Below, one piece after another: positions 16,192 to 24,359 of a DNA stretch of 64,000 nt. Source of the stretch: Nocardioides sp. BGMRC 2183 (GTDB lineage: Bacteria > Actinomycetota > Actinomycetes > Propionibacteriales > Nocardioidaceae); the NCBI GenBank assembly GCA_008123405.1, contig VSSA01000014.1:1-64000 (forward strand). The letters run 5' to 3'. The position numbers and the translations under genes were made by a program. The notes beneath the pieces are model-generated. The model ran no database searches and was not told the DNA's origin. It saw only the letters and a list, made by a program, of their open reading frames with translations. Positions within the stretch are counted from its first letter, which is position 1, and the number at the start of each line of letters is the position of its first letter.

Positions 16192-17045
16192 GGGTCCTGG
16201 TGGTCGGGGCCGGCCTGGTCGGCTCCGCTGCCGCCACCCGTCTGGCCGGGCTCGGACACGAGGTGACGGTCACCGCCACCAGCGTGGAGAAGGTCGCCAC
16301 GCTGCAGGAGAGGTATGCGCACGCGACCGTGCTGCGGGGCTCGGACGCGGCCACCGTGGCCGCCGCGGTGGCCGGGCAGGACGTCGTCGTGGTGACCGCC
16401 GGCCCCTCGGCACAGGGATCGATGACACCCGAGGGCCGCGCGGCGACCTACCGCGACGTCCTGGTGCGCACCGCGGAGAACGTCGTCGCGTCCGTCGAGC
16501 CCCAGACCCGGGTCGTGGCCCTCTCGTCGCTCTCGGTCTACGGCGACGCCGCCGACCACCTCGACCGGATCGACGAGGAGTCGCCGCTCACCGGCTCGGA
16601 GGACCCGAGCCCGCGCAACTTCATCGCGATGGAGCGGATCTACTCCTCCCTCGGCGACCGAGCCACCGTGCTGCGCTGCGGCGACATCTTCGGCCCCGGC
16701 GACCCCCCGATCGCGGAGAAGGTCGCGATGGCCCACCGCTACCTGGGCGGGTCGGTGCCGTTCTCCGGAGCGGCCCTGCTCTACCGCCTGCACGTCGATG
16801 ACGCCGCCGACGCCGTGGTGCATGCGGTGCACCACGAGATCAGCGGGATCTTCAACCTGACCCACGCCGAGGTGCCCCCGTGCAATGCGGCCCTCTTCGA
16901 CCGGCTCTCGCTCGACCAGGGACTGCCCGCGCTGGAGTATCGCGGCGAGATCGCCGCGCCGTCGTCCCCCATCTCGGTAGAGCGCCTGGCCGCCACCGGG
17001 TTCGAGGCGGGGCGCTCCTTCGACCCTGCCCTCGCCGACCTGTAG
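16188..17045 (+). CDS. NAD(P)-dependent epimerase/dehydratase-like SDR
   Basis: A 285-residue extended SDR. The GTG at 16188 overlaps the previous stop as GTGA, and the protein starts RVLVVGAGLVGSAAATRLAGLGHEV, a Rossmann nucleotide-binding fold of GxGxxG type. Later features are VVALSSLSVYGDAADH, a typical SSxxVYG substrate loop, and TVLRCGDIFGPGDPP. The Tyr of the usual YxxxK is replaced by a less clear NFIAMERIYSS region, so catalytic competence is uncertain. It is co-transcribed with the RCCR-like gene and may reduce or oxidise a bilin side group. A terminator hairpin follows. Confidence 0.75.
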   Translation: MRVLVVGAGLVGSAAATRLAGLGHEVTVTATSVEKVATLQERYAHATVLRGSDAATVAAAVAGQDVVVVTAGPSAQGSMTPEGRAATYRDVLVRTAENVVASVEPQTRVVALSSLSVYGDAADHLDRIDEESPLTGSEDPSPRNFIAMERIYSSLGDRATVLRCGDIFGPGDPPIAEKVAMAHRYLGGSVPFSGAALLYRLHVDDAADAVVHAVHHEISGIFNLTHAEVPPCNAALFDRLSLDQGLPALEYRGEIAAPSSPISVERLAATGFEAGRSFDPALADL

Positions 17046-17100
17046 AGCGCGACGGGCTCGACCTTTCACGAGGCGGCTCCCCGCGGGCCGGAGCCAACTC

Positions 17101-17130
17101 AGGGCCGGGACGCATCGGCGTCCCGGCCCT
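17101..17130. terminator. Bidirectional terminator between convergent genes
   Basis: A perfect 13-bp inverted repeat (AGGGCCGGGACGC and its complement) around a 4-base loop lies between the epimerase stop (17045) and the stop of the convergent LPxTG gene (17167). It can serve both directions. Confidence 0.75.
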
Positions 17131-17166
17131 GCCTCGTCTCCGGCCCCACACCGGAGAACGTCGGGC

Positions 17167-18423
17167 TCAGCCTCGGGGAGCTCTCCGGCTCCGCGGCAAC
17201 AGCAGGAAGAGCGCGACGGAGACCAGCATCAGCGCGGAGGACCACAGCGCCAGCACCGTGAGCGGCGCACCCGAGCCCGTCTTCGGGAGGCTGCTCGGCG
17301 TGGTGGTGCCGTCGTCGCCCGGGTCACCGTCGTCACCGTTGTCGTCACCGGGGTCGGTGCCACCGTCGTCGCCGACACCGATGGTCATGTCGCTGAGCTT
17401 GCCGCCGCCGTCGCAGTCGGAGTAGAAGCTCATCCCTGACATCTCGCCGAAGTCGAACTTGAACGCGGTGACCTCGACGGGCACGGTCACCTCGTCGGTG
17501 GTCATCGTCGCGGTCAGTGTCGGCACCGGGACCTCGGCCTTGGCCGCCACGTTCACCCGCGAGGTGTCGGCGAAGTCGACCAGCTGGTCGCCGACCTTCA
17601 CCGACGCCGTGACCTTCATGTCCCCATTGATCGGCACCGGCGCCAGGCCCGGGATGTCGGAGAACGTCGCCCGCAGGGTGACCTTGCTGTCGCCTTCCGC
17701 CGCCCGGGCTCCGGCCACCGTCACCTTCGGGTTGTAGTCGAACGGGCTGCCCAGCTCCTCCAACGTGCAGGAGAACCGCGCAGTGCCGGTGGCCGGCACC
17801 CCCTTGGTGTTCTTCGGGGACTCACTGGGTTTCGGGGTGGGCGTGGGCGAGGTGGTCGGTGACGGGCTCGGCGTCGGAGTCGGCGTCGGCAGCGTCCCCT
17901 CCTCCACCTCGACGGTCCCGATGGTGCCGTCGTCGACCGGGACGCAGTTGATCTCGATGCCGGAGACCACGAAGGCCGCCGAGGTGAGCGTGAGGTCGAC
18001 GGTCGCCGCGGACGAGGCGAAGATGCCGGTCACGTCCGGCACCGGGACCGGAGCATTGGCGGCCGCCGTGACCCTCTCGCTGCCGGTCAGGGTCACCGCG
18101 CTGCCGCCCGCATCGACCACGACCGTCGCGCTCATCGAGTCTTCGACCGGGACCGGGGAGACTCCCGGCATGTCGCTCATCGCCACGGTGAGCGCGGTGT
18201 CGGTCAGGTCGGTGACGCCGGTCGCGGTGATCTCGGCCGACCAGTCGAAGTCCCGGTTGAAGGCGGGCAGGTTGCAGGTGAGGTCGACGGTCGCCACCGT
18301 CGGCGCCGCAGCGGCCCCACCGGTCAGCAGCGGCAGCGGAGCGACACCGAGCGTCACCGCTCCGACGGCAGCCGTCGCTCCGAGCGCGGCCGACGTACGG
18401 CGTCGGAGTCCCAGGCGGCTCAT
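17167..18423 (-). CDS. LPxTG-anchored surface protein with two repeat domains
   Basis: A 418-residue cell-wall protein. The signal peptide (MSRLGLRRRTSAALGAT, hydrophobic, AAAA-PTV cut) is followed by a domain (about 45-160) of the same type as in the secreted proteins at 1.2-4.1 kb: VDLTCNLPAFNRDFDW, VAMSDMPGVSPVPV, and a late INC cysteine. A Pro/Thr/Ser linker (about 178-205) leads to a second copy (about 215-340, SCTLEELGSPFDY, FSDIPGLAPVPI, YSDC). An acidic Asp/Gly stretch then leads to LPKTG, a hydrophobic helix and a basic tail, which is a complete sortase signal. The sortase at 26506 is the likely enzyme. It overlaps the upstream NCS-like gene by 4 bases, so the two should be made together, probably as substrate-binding surface components. 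Confidence 0.85.
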   Translation of the reverse strand: MSRLGLRRRTSAALGATAAVGAVTLGVAPLPLLTGGAAAAPTVATVDLTCNLPAFNRDFDWSAEITATGVTDLTDTALTVAMSDMPGVSPVPVEDSMSATVVVDAGGSAVTLTGSERVTAAANAPVPVPDVTGIFASSAATVDLTLTSAAFVVSGIEINCVPVDDGTIGTVEVEEGTLPTPTPTPSPSPTTSPTPTPKPSESPKNTKGVPATGTARFSCTLEELGSPFDYNPKVTVAGARAAEGDSKVTLRATFSDIPGLAPVPINGDMKVTASVKVGDQLVDFADTSRVNVAAKAEVPVPTLTATMTTDEVTVPVEVTAFKFDFGEMSGMSFYSDCDGGGKLSDMTIGVGDDGGTDPGDDNGDDGDPGDDGTTTPSSLPKTGSGAPLTVLALWSSALMLVSVALFLLLPRSRRAPRG

Positions 18424-19196
18424 GCCAGACCGCCCGGGCGACGGGTGAGGACCCGCAGGCCGAAGCCGGCCAGGAGGAAGCCCCCGCTGCCGAGCACGAT
18501 GATCGGCAGCAGGTCGCCGGCGCCCGTGTCGGGCAGCTCACCGTCGCCCGGGGCGGCCGGGTCGGCCGCCGGGTCCGCGGACGGATCCTCGGTCGGCTGC
18601 ACCTCGGTCGGCGCCCCGAAGGTGATCGGGATGATCACCTGGTTCGCCGAGATCGTCGCGGCGTCCTCGGTGGTCGGCAGCGGTGCCGCAGCGATCACGC
18701 ACTTGTCGACCGTGCAGTCGAAGGCTCCGAACTTCTCCTTGACCACGATGTCGAACGTGCCGATCGAGCCGCTCGCGTCGGCGTTGCGGAAGGTCGCCCC
18801 GCCCTGCAGGTTGCAGTCGGAGGGTCCGCTGTAGCCATCGACGCACTGACCCGCGGCGATCTGGCTGAGGTTGGCCGCGAACCCCGCGCCACTGATCGTG
18901 ATCGTCTGGCCGTCGCTGAGTCCGTCGGTCGCACTCACCTCCAATGACGGAGCGGCGAAGCTCGGTGGCGCCGCGACGATGGTGATGACGACCAGCGCGA
19001 GGGCGCCCACCATGGCCTTGATCAGAGATCGCGCGGGTAGGTGGGGTCGTCGCGAGGTGCGCGTGATGGCAAGGCGGCGGAGTGAGGCGGTTTGGTTGAC
19101 CATCGATCGACGCCAACGCAGCCAGCGTGCGTGCATCGCGGCGCGCAGCAGGCTCCGCCTACCCGCGGGATCTCTCAGCGTCGTTGTGGTTCTCAC
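18420..19196 (-). CDS. LPxTG-anchored protein with neocarzinostatin-like domain
   Basis: A 258-residue wall-anchored protein. The GTG at 19196 follows GAGGAG. A long, basic N-terminus precedes the signal core (MVGALALVVITIVAAPPSFA). The exported domain, about 80-185, begins APSLEVSATDGLSDGQTITI and carries AGQCVDGY...CNLQGG, FGAFDCTVDKCVIAAA. This matches the neocarzinostatin/macromomycin family, with the same ATDGLSDG start and four Cys forming two disulfides. That fold binds hydrophobic chromophores. A Pro/Asp/Ala linker leads to LPDTG, a membrane helix and a basic tail. It is 33 bases downstream of the ABC transporter fusion gene. A role as a pigment-binding receptor at the wall is inferred. 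Confidence 0.75.
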   Translation of the reverse strand: MRTTTTLRDPAGRRSLLRAAMHARWLRWRRSMVNQTASLRRLAITRTSRRPHLPARSLIKAMVGALALVVITIVAAPPSFAAPSLEVSATDGLSDGQTITISGAGFAANLSQIAAGQCVDGYSGPSDCNLQGGATFRNADASGSIGTFDIVVKEKFGAFDCTVDKCVIAAAPLPTTEDAATISANQVIIPITFGAPTEVQPTEDPSADPAADPAAPGDGELPDTGAGDLLPIIVLGSGGFLLAGFGLRVLTRRPGGLA

Positions 19197-19229
19197 GGTG
19201 TCTCCTCGGTCGTGCAGTCGTGCGGGTGG

Positions 19230-22166
19230 TCAGGGCAGGTCTGCGGTGGTGACCCGCCCGGAGGCAGGCAGATGGGTCGTCGGTACGGCGGCAGCTGGCG
19301 TGCGACGCACCGCGGAGCGGGAGATCGCGGCCTCGTCAGAGCCGAGGTAGGACCGCACCACCTCGGGGTGCTCGCGGACCTCGTCGGGGGTGCCGGTGGC
19401 GATCACCCGGCCCAGGTTCATCGCGATCATCCGGTCGCACAGATGGGAGAGCAGGGGCAGGTCGTGCTCGATCACGACCATGGTGGTGCCGAGCTCACGA
19501 CGGATACCGAGCAGCAGGTCGCCGAGCGGCTCGCTCTCGCTCTGCGCGATACCCGCCGACGGCTCGTCGAGCAGCAGCACCTGAGGCTGCAAGGTCAGCA
19601 GGCTGGCCAGCTCCACCACCCGGCGGGTGCCGGTGGACAGCTCGGCGATCGTGTGCCCCGCGAACGGCGTCAGCGCCATCCGTTCGAGCATCTCCTCGGC
19701 GGCCAGTGCCTTCTGTCGCTCCCCCGTACGGGCGCCGAGTGCCGCCGGCCAGAGGCGGGACGGAGCGGTGCGCTCCTGGGCGAGCAAGAGGGTCTCGTGC
19801 ACCGTCAGCGTGGGGAACAGGGCAGCGTCTTGGAAGGAGCGGACCAGACCGAGGCTCGCCCGCTGCTCGGGACTGCTCCGGGTGACGTCGACACCGTCGT
19901 AGACCACCTGACCCCGATCGGGCTTGGTGAACCCGGCGACGATCTCGAACAGGGTGGTCTTGCCGGCCCCGTTGGGTCCGATGATGCCGAGGATCTCCCC
20001 GCGATGGGCGTCGAGCTGGACTCCGTCGACCGCGACCACCCCGCCGAACCGGCGCGCCACGCCGCGGACCGAGAGCAGCGGACCGGATGACGACCTGAGC
20101 CCGAGATCGGCGAGGCCGGGCTCGGCCGTGACGGAGGTTGCGACGTCGTTGCGCTCCCCCAGTCCGTCCAGTCGGATCGGGCACGCCAGCGGGGACCGCG
20201 CCTCGTCGAACGCGCCGTGCCGGGCTTGTTCCACGTCGATCCCGGCGCGCCGGGCCACCCCGTCGGCCCACCAGTCGCGGATCGTCGAGATCACGCCACC
20301 GAGACCGTCACGCAGCAGCACGACGACCATCAGCCAGCCGATCGCGAACGCCGCGTCGCCGTACAGGTTGAGCTGGTAGAGGGCTGGGATGCCGATCAGG
20401 ATCAGCGCGCCGAGGATCGGCCCTCCGGTGAGCACCAGCCCACCGACCACGGTGATCGCGACGACGTCGATGCTCGCGCTGGCCGGGAAGGAGGCCACGG
20501 TGACCTGGTTCTGCCCGTGTCCGATGACGGCGCCGCCGAGTCCGGCGATGGCGCCGGAGATGGCGAAGGTCTGCAGCTTGCGGAGCCGGCTGCGGACCGT
20601 GAAGGCGCGCGCAGCGTCCTCGTTGTCGCGGATCGCCTGGAGCGCCCGGCCGAAGCCACTGTGGCGCAGGTTGCCGACGACCCACATGGCGACGACCAGC
20701 ATCAGCAGTGCGAAGAGGTAGTAGTCGACCGCGAGCTGCAGCGGATAGCCGAACCAGGACGGCTTGGCGGTCGGCACCCCGAAGCCGAGGAAGCTGTCGA
20801 GGCGCAACAGCCAGTCGGTGGTGGCCAGCGCAAGGGCCAGGGTGGAGACCGCCAGCGCGAGGCCCTGCAGGCGCATCGCGGGAATCCCGACCAGGGCGGA
20901 GGTGGCAGCGGCGGCGAGCACGCCGAGCGCGACACCGAGCACGAAGTTGCCGGTGGCCGTCACTGCATGCACGGAGATCGCGGCTCCGATGCCGGCGTAG
21001 GCGAACTGCCCGAGGGAGAGCTGTCCTGCCACCCCCGTCAGCAGCCCGACGCTGAGGCCGACCAGGGCGAACCCGGCGACCGTGGTCAGCACCGAGGCCT
21101 GTCCGGCGGTCACCACATAGGCCAGCCCGACCGCGATGCCGAGCAGCAGTGCGCCCATGATCCGCGGGAACCAGCGGATCGCCCACAGTCTGCGGTACTC
21201 CGGAGGCAGCGGGGTCATCGCGATGCGCTGCCAGCCCACCTGCTCGCGGGCCGCCCGTCCGATCGCCGGTTGCCGGAAGAGCGCGACCACGATGACGATG
21301 CCGAGCACCAGGGAGACCATCGTGCGGGTGTCCGGGTTGGAGAGCAGCACCTGCTCGAGGACGCCGACGCCGAGGGAGGCGAGGATCGCGATCGGGATCG
21401 AGGTCATCCGGGCGATCACCGCCCCGGCGAGGCCCTTGAGCAGCAGGTCCGGGCCGAGGGTGGCGATGCCCTGCCCCGCCGTCGTCGGGGTGACCATGAT
21501 CGCCGAGAAGGCGGCGATGCCACCGGCCAGCGCCCAGGCCAGGGTGGCCATCCGGCGTGCCGGGATGCCGTCGAGCAGGGCGCCGTCGGTGTCGTCGGCG
21601 GCGGCCCGGATCGCGATGCCGACCCGATGCTGGCGGAGGAAGAGGCTGAGGCCGACCAGCAGCAGCGGCCCGAGGACGAACATCGCGACGTGCGCGCTGC
21701 TGATCTCGGTGGCACCGATGGTGAACTCCGGCAGCAGGGTCGGCCGGGGGAAGGTGAAGCCGTTGACGCCGTCGGAGTTGACGATCAGCGCGAAGATCAG
21801 GATGAACTGCGAGAGCCCGAGCGTGGCGATCATCCCGATCATCGTGGGTCGCCCGATCAGCCGACGGACCACCAGCCACTCGATGAGGGCGCCCAGAGCG
21901 GCCGCGACGCCGAGTGCGAGCACGAAGGAGAGCCAGTAGGGCACGCCCCAGTCGGCCGCGAAGAGGCCGAGCATGGAGGCGCCGAACGCGCCGACAGCGC
22001 CGTGCGCGAAGTTGACGAAGCGGCTCGACCGATAGACCAGCACCAGTCCGACGGCGAGCAGGCCATAGCTCAGCCCGAAGAACAGGCCGAGGACGAGGCG
22101 GTCGATGCCGAAGTCGAAGCCGCCCCAGGTGATCCGGGCGGCCAGCGGCGCGAGGTGGGCGATCAT
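19230..22166 (-). CDS. Fused LivH-LivM-LivG branched-chain-type ABC transporter protein
   Basis: A 978-residue fusion of three normally separate importer subunits. Residues 15-300 are a LivH-type permease (LSYGLLAVGLVLVYRSSRFVNFAHGAVGA). Residues 330-630 are a LivM-type permease (GLLTGVAGQLSLGQFAYAGIGA, GRALQAIRDNEDAARAF). Residues 695-940 are a LivG-type ATPase with Walker A GPNGAGKTT (730-738), the Q-loop in VRSFQDAALFPTL, an altered signature ELSTGTRRVVELA in place of LSGG, and Walker B LLLDEPSAGI. The ATG at 22166 overlaps the LivF stop by 4 bases. LivH-LivM-LivG fusions exist in some actinobacteria, but the usual form is three genes. The LivF protein and a lipoprotein binding subunit lie directly upstream. 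Substrate unknown; uptake of a pathway substrate or fragment is inferred from the motif at 24303. Confidence 0.9.
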   Translation of the reverse strand: MIAHLAPLAARITWGGFDFGIDRLVLGLFFGLSYGLLAVGLVLVYRSSRFVNFAHGAVGAFGASMLGLFAADWGVPYWLSFVLALGVAAALGALIEWLVVRRLIGRPTMIGMIATLGLSQFILIFALIVNSDGVNGFTFPRPTLLPEFTIGATEISSAHVAMFVLGPLLLVGLSLFLRQHRVGIAIRAAADDTDGALLDGIPARRMATLAWALAGGIAAFSAIMVTPTTAGQGIATLGPDLLLKGLAGAVIARMTSIPIAILASLGVGVLEQVLLSNPDTRTMVSLVLGIVIVVALFRQPAIGRAAREQVGWQRIAMTPLPPEYRRLWAIRWFPRIMGALLLGIAVGLAYVVTAGQASVLTTVAGFALVGLSVGLLTGVAGQLSLGQFAYAGIGAAISVHAVTATGNFVLGVALGVLAAAATSALVGIPAMRLQGLALAVSTLALALATTDWLLRLDSFLGFGVPTAKPSWFGYPLQLAVDYYLFALLMLVVAMWVVGNLRHSGFGRALQAIRDNEDAARAFTVRSRLRKLQTFAISGAIAGLGGAVIGHGQNQVTVASFPASASIDVVAITVVGGLVLTGGPILGALILIGIPALYQLNLYGDAAFAIGWLMVVVLLRDGLGGVISTIRDWWADGVARRAGIDVEQARHGAFDEARSPLACPIRLDGLGERNDVATSVTAEPGLADLGLRSSSGPLLSVRGVARRFGGVVAVDGVQLDAHRGEILGIIGPNGAGKTTLFEIVAGFTKPDRGQVVYDGVDVTRSSPEQRASLGLVRSFQDAALFPTLTVHETLLLAQERTAPSRLWPAALGARTGERQKALAAEEMLERMALTPFAGHTIAELSTGTRRVVELASLLTLQPQVLLLDEPSAGIAQSESEPLGDLLLGIRRELGTTMVVIEHDLPLLSHLCDRMIAMNLGRVIATGTPDEVREHPEVVRSYLGSDEAAISRSAVRRTPAAAVPTTHLPASGRVTTADLP

Positions 22167-22933
22167 CCGGCCGCCGCCACGTGTCCACCGAGCATCAGCG
22201 TGCGGACCCGCTCCGGGTCCTTGGCCAGCGACGAAGCCGACTCCTCGGCGATCACCGCGCCCTTCTCCATCACGTAAGCGCGATCCACCAAGGAGAGGGC
22301 CACGTTGACCGACTGCTCGACCACCAGCACCGACGTACCGCGGGCGTTCAGCCGACGGACCAGCTCGATCAGACCGCCGACGACCACCGGAGCGAGCCCG
22401 AGCGAGAACTCGTCGATGACCAGCAGGTCGGGGTCGTTCACGATCGCCTTCGACAGCGCCAGCATCTGCCGTTCGCCGCCGGAGAGGGTGGAGGCCGGTT
22501 GGTCGCGCCGCGCGGCCAGACGCGGGAAGATCGCGAGCGCGGCCTCGACCGCCTCCTTGCTCCACGCCCGGTCCTTGGCTGCGTAGCCGTGCATGGTCAG
22601 GTTGTCGACGACGCTGAGCGATCCGAAGGACGCCTGGCCGACCACCTGGCACAGCCCGGCCCGGACCCGCTTGCGTGGCGACCATCCGGTGGCATCCATG
22701 CCCATCACGTGCACCGACCCGGCGGTGGGCCGCATCAAGCCACCGATCACTCGTAGCGTGGTGCTCTTGCCGACGCCGTTGGGCCCGAGCAGCGCGACCA
22801 TCTCGCCCTGCTCGACGACGAGGTCCACGCCGAAGAGCACCTGCACCGGGCCGTACGACGCCGTGATGCCCTGGCAGCGCAGCGCGGGCGCTGGCGCGGG
22901 CACACGGTCACTGCGTGAACTCGACATCGTCAC
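22163..22933 (-). CDS. livF: LivF-type ABC transporter ATP-binding protein
   Basis: A 256-residue ATPase subunit of a branched-chain-amino-acid-type importer. Walker A is LLGPNGVGKSTT, the signature is STLSGGERQMLALSKA, and Walker B LLVIDEFSLGLAP with the catalytic Glu altered in context to DEFSLGLAP (Glu kept). The H-loop position reads VVEQSVN, as in LivF proteins. It overlaps the substrate-binding protein gene by 26 bases if the ATG at 22933 is used; an in-frame ATG at 22927 is also possible. It pairs with the ATPase domain of the downstream fusion protein to form the ATPase dimer. Confidence 0.9.
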   Translation of the reverse strand: MTMSSSRSDRVPAPAPALRCQGITASYGPVQVLFGVDLVVEQGEMVALLGPNGVGKSTTLRVIGGLMRPTAGSVHVMGMDATGWSPRKRVRAGLCQVVGQASFGSLSVVDNLTMHGYAAKDRAWSKEAVEAALAIFPRLAARRDQPASTLSGGERQMLALSKAIVNDPDLLVIDEFSLGLAPVVVGGLIELVRRLNARGTSVLVVEQSVNVALSLVDRAYVMEKGAVIAEESASSLAKDPERVRTLMLGGHVAAAG

Positions 22934-24275
22934 CCTCGTAGACGAAGCACCGGCAGTCGGCGTCGAAGCGCATCACGCGATAGGCGCCGGCGGCGGCGCG
23001 GGCGCCGGCGCCGCCGAGTGCGGCGCCGAAGCCTGCTGCGGTCTCGAAGTCCTCGCCGTGCTCCTCAACGGCCTCGCTCCAGGTCGCGGCGTTGAGCTCG
23101 CCCTCGACGTTCTCGGCGCCCAGCTTGAGCAGTCGGGCGGCATCGCAATACGGCAGCGCCACGCGCGCGGCCTCCCGGGACTCGAACTCGATCCCGGCAT
23201 CGGCGTAGATGTCGACGCACTCCTGCTCGGCGCCCTTCCGGGGGAAGGTGAGCCGGTCGTCGAAGACGTCCTGCGGCGGGTGGAACCCGACGCCCACCAT
23301 GCCGTCCATGGTGTCGGCTGGGACCGTCTCCGGGTTATTCACGAAGAAGGAAGGGTTGTCGAAGCTGGAGATCGCGTAGGTGGCGTCGAGGCCCTTGGAG
23401 CCGGCGATGGTGGCGAAGATGGAGGCGAGGCGGGACCCGCCGAGGAACATCACTCGGTCGATGCCGGCGCTGGCGAACGTGATCGCGCCCTGTTCCTCGC
23501 CGGTGTAGATCGTGCCGATGTTGGTCTGGTCCACCCAGGCCACCTCCGCCTGGACGCCCAGGGCCTCCAACCGCGGGACGGCCCGCTTCTCGACGGCGCG
23601 CCGGTTGACCGGCGTGTCTCCGGCGACGATGCCGACCCGCTCCCGGCCCTCGAAGTAGCCGCTCGCCTCCAGTGTGTCGACGAAGGAGGCGGTGAAGGCG
23701 TCGTACTCAGGGAAGCTGGGAGCCCACAGGTACGGCGACAGCTCGTCGAAGAGCTGTTGGTCGTTGGCGACCAGGGTGGCGTCGAGCATCAGCGTCTGCC
23801 GCTCGGCGTAGCACGGGCGAGCGTTGGACTGGAACTGACCCGTGAGCACCACCGCGAAGGCCTGCTCCTCCTGGGTCACCTGGTTGCACAGCGCCTCCTC
23901 GGACTCCGGGGAGTCCGTCTGAGCGTCGTAGAGGGAGAAGACCGCGTCGAGCTGGCGCCCGTCGCCCAGCCCCCCGTTGGCGTTGACCCAGTCTTCCAAC
24001 GCCTCCATCTGCTCCTCGGGATCGCCGGCGTCGGCGGTGACGAAACCGGTCTGGTCCTTGACCGCGTCCAGGTCGACCCCGATGAAGACCACCTTCACCG
24101 TGTCGCCGGCGACACCCGGCCCCGCCGTGGAGCGATCCACTGCCTGCCCGCCGCCGGGCATCAGCGTGCCGCAGCCGACCAACGCCAGGGTCAGTGCGGC
24201 GAGGACCGCGACCGAGCGCAGCACCAGCGACCGGTCGCGCAGACCGGAACGGGGGCGTTCCGAAGCGTGTGCCAT
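22908..24275 (-). CDS. ABC transporter substrate-binding lipoprotein (Leu/Ile/Val-binding type)
   Basis: A 455-residue exported binding protein. The N-terminal MAHASERPRSGLRDRS, hydrophobic core and lipobox LVGCG (Cys about 35) mark it as a lipoprotein. The rest shows the periplasmic-binding-protein type I fold: AFAVVLTGQFQSNARPCYAERQTL, a central GYFEGRERVGIVAGDTPVNRR segment and DRVMFLGGSRLASIFATIAG. Several Cys residues are unusual for the family. It is the first gene of the uptake operon, with the island motif at 24303-24319 directly upstream. The ligand is unknown. Because the family binds small amino-acid-like or aromatic acids, it may import breakdown products rather than a whole tetrapyrrole. 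Confidence 0.88.
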   Translation of the reverse strand: MAHASERPRSGLRDRSLVLRSVAVLAALTLALVGCGTLMPGGGQAVDRSTAGPGVAGDTVKVVFIGVDLDAVKDQTGFVTADAGDPEEQMEALEDWVNANGGLGDGRQLDAVFSLYDAQTDSPESEEALCNQVTQEEQAFAVVLTGQFQSNARPCYAERQTLMLDATLVANDQQLFDELSPYLWAPSFPEYDAFTASFVDTLEASGYFEGRERVGIVAGDTPVNRRAVEKRAVPRLEALGVQAEVAWVDQTNIGTIYTGEEQGAITFASAGIDRVMFLGGSRLASIFATIAGSKGLDATYAISSFDNPSFFVNNPETVPADTMDGMVGVGFHPPQDVFDDRLTFPRKGAEQECVDIYADAGIEFESREAARVALPYCDAARLLKLGAENVEGELNAATWSEAVEEHGEDFETAAGFGAALGGAGARAAAGAYRVMRFDADCRCFVYEGDDVEFTQ

Positions 24276-24302
24276 CAGGTGCCTTCCATCGGGATCAGGG
24301 GA

Positions 24303-24319
24303 ACTATATACGATATCTA
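24303..24319. promoter_or_regulatory. Island motif, site 4 (ACTATATACGATATCTA)
   Basis: Located 28 bases upstream of the lipoprotein ATG at 24275. It shares TATACGATATCTAC with site 7 (42382). It controls the ABC importer operon and, by read-through, the two LPxTG genes. Confidence 0.7.
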
Positions 24320-24359
24320 CTTCACGCGGGAGGTGTCTGACGACGGCCCGGATGCACCC

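Noticed and set aside
20217-22277. A 686-codon plus-strand frame opposite the LivHMG fusion
   Set aside because: Its composition is highly charged and repetitive, which is typical of the antisense of membrane-protein genes in GC-rich DNA.
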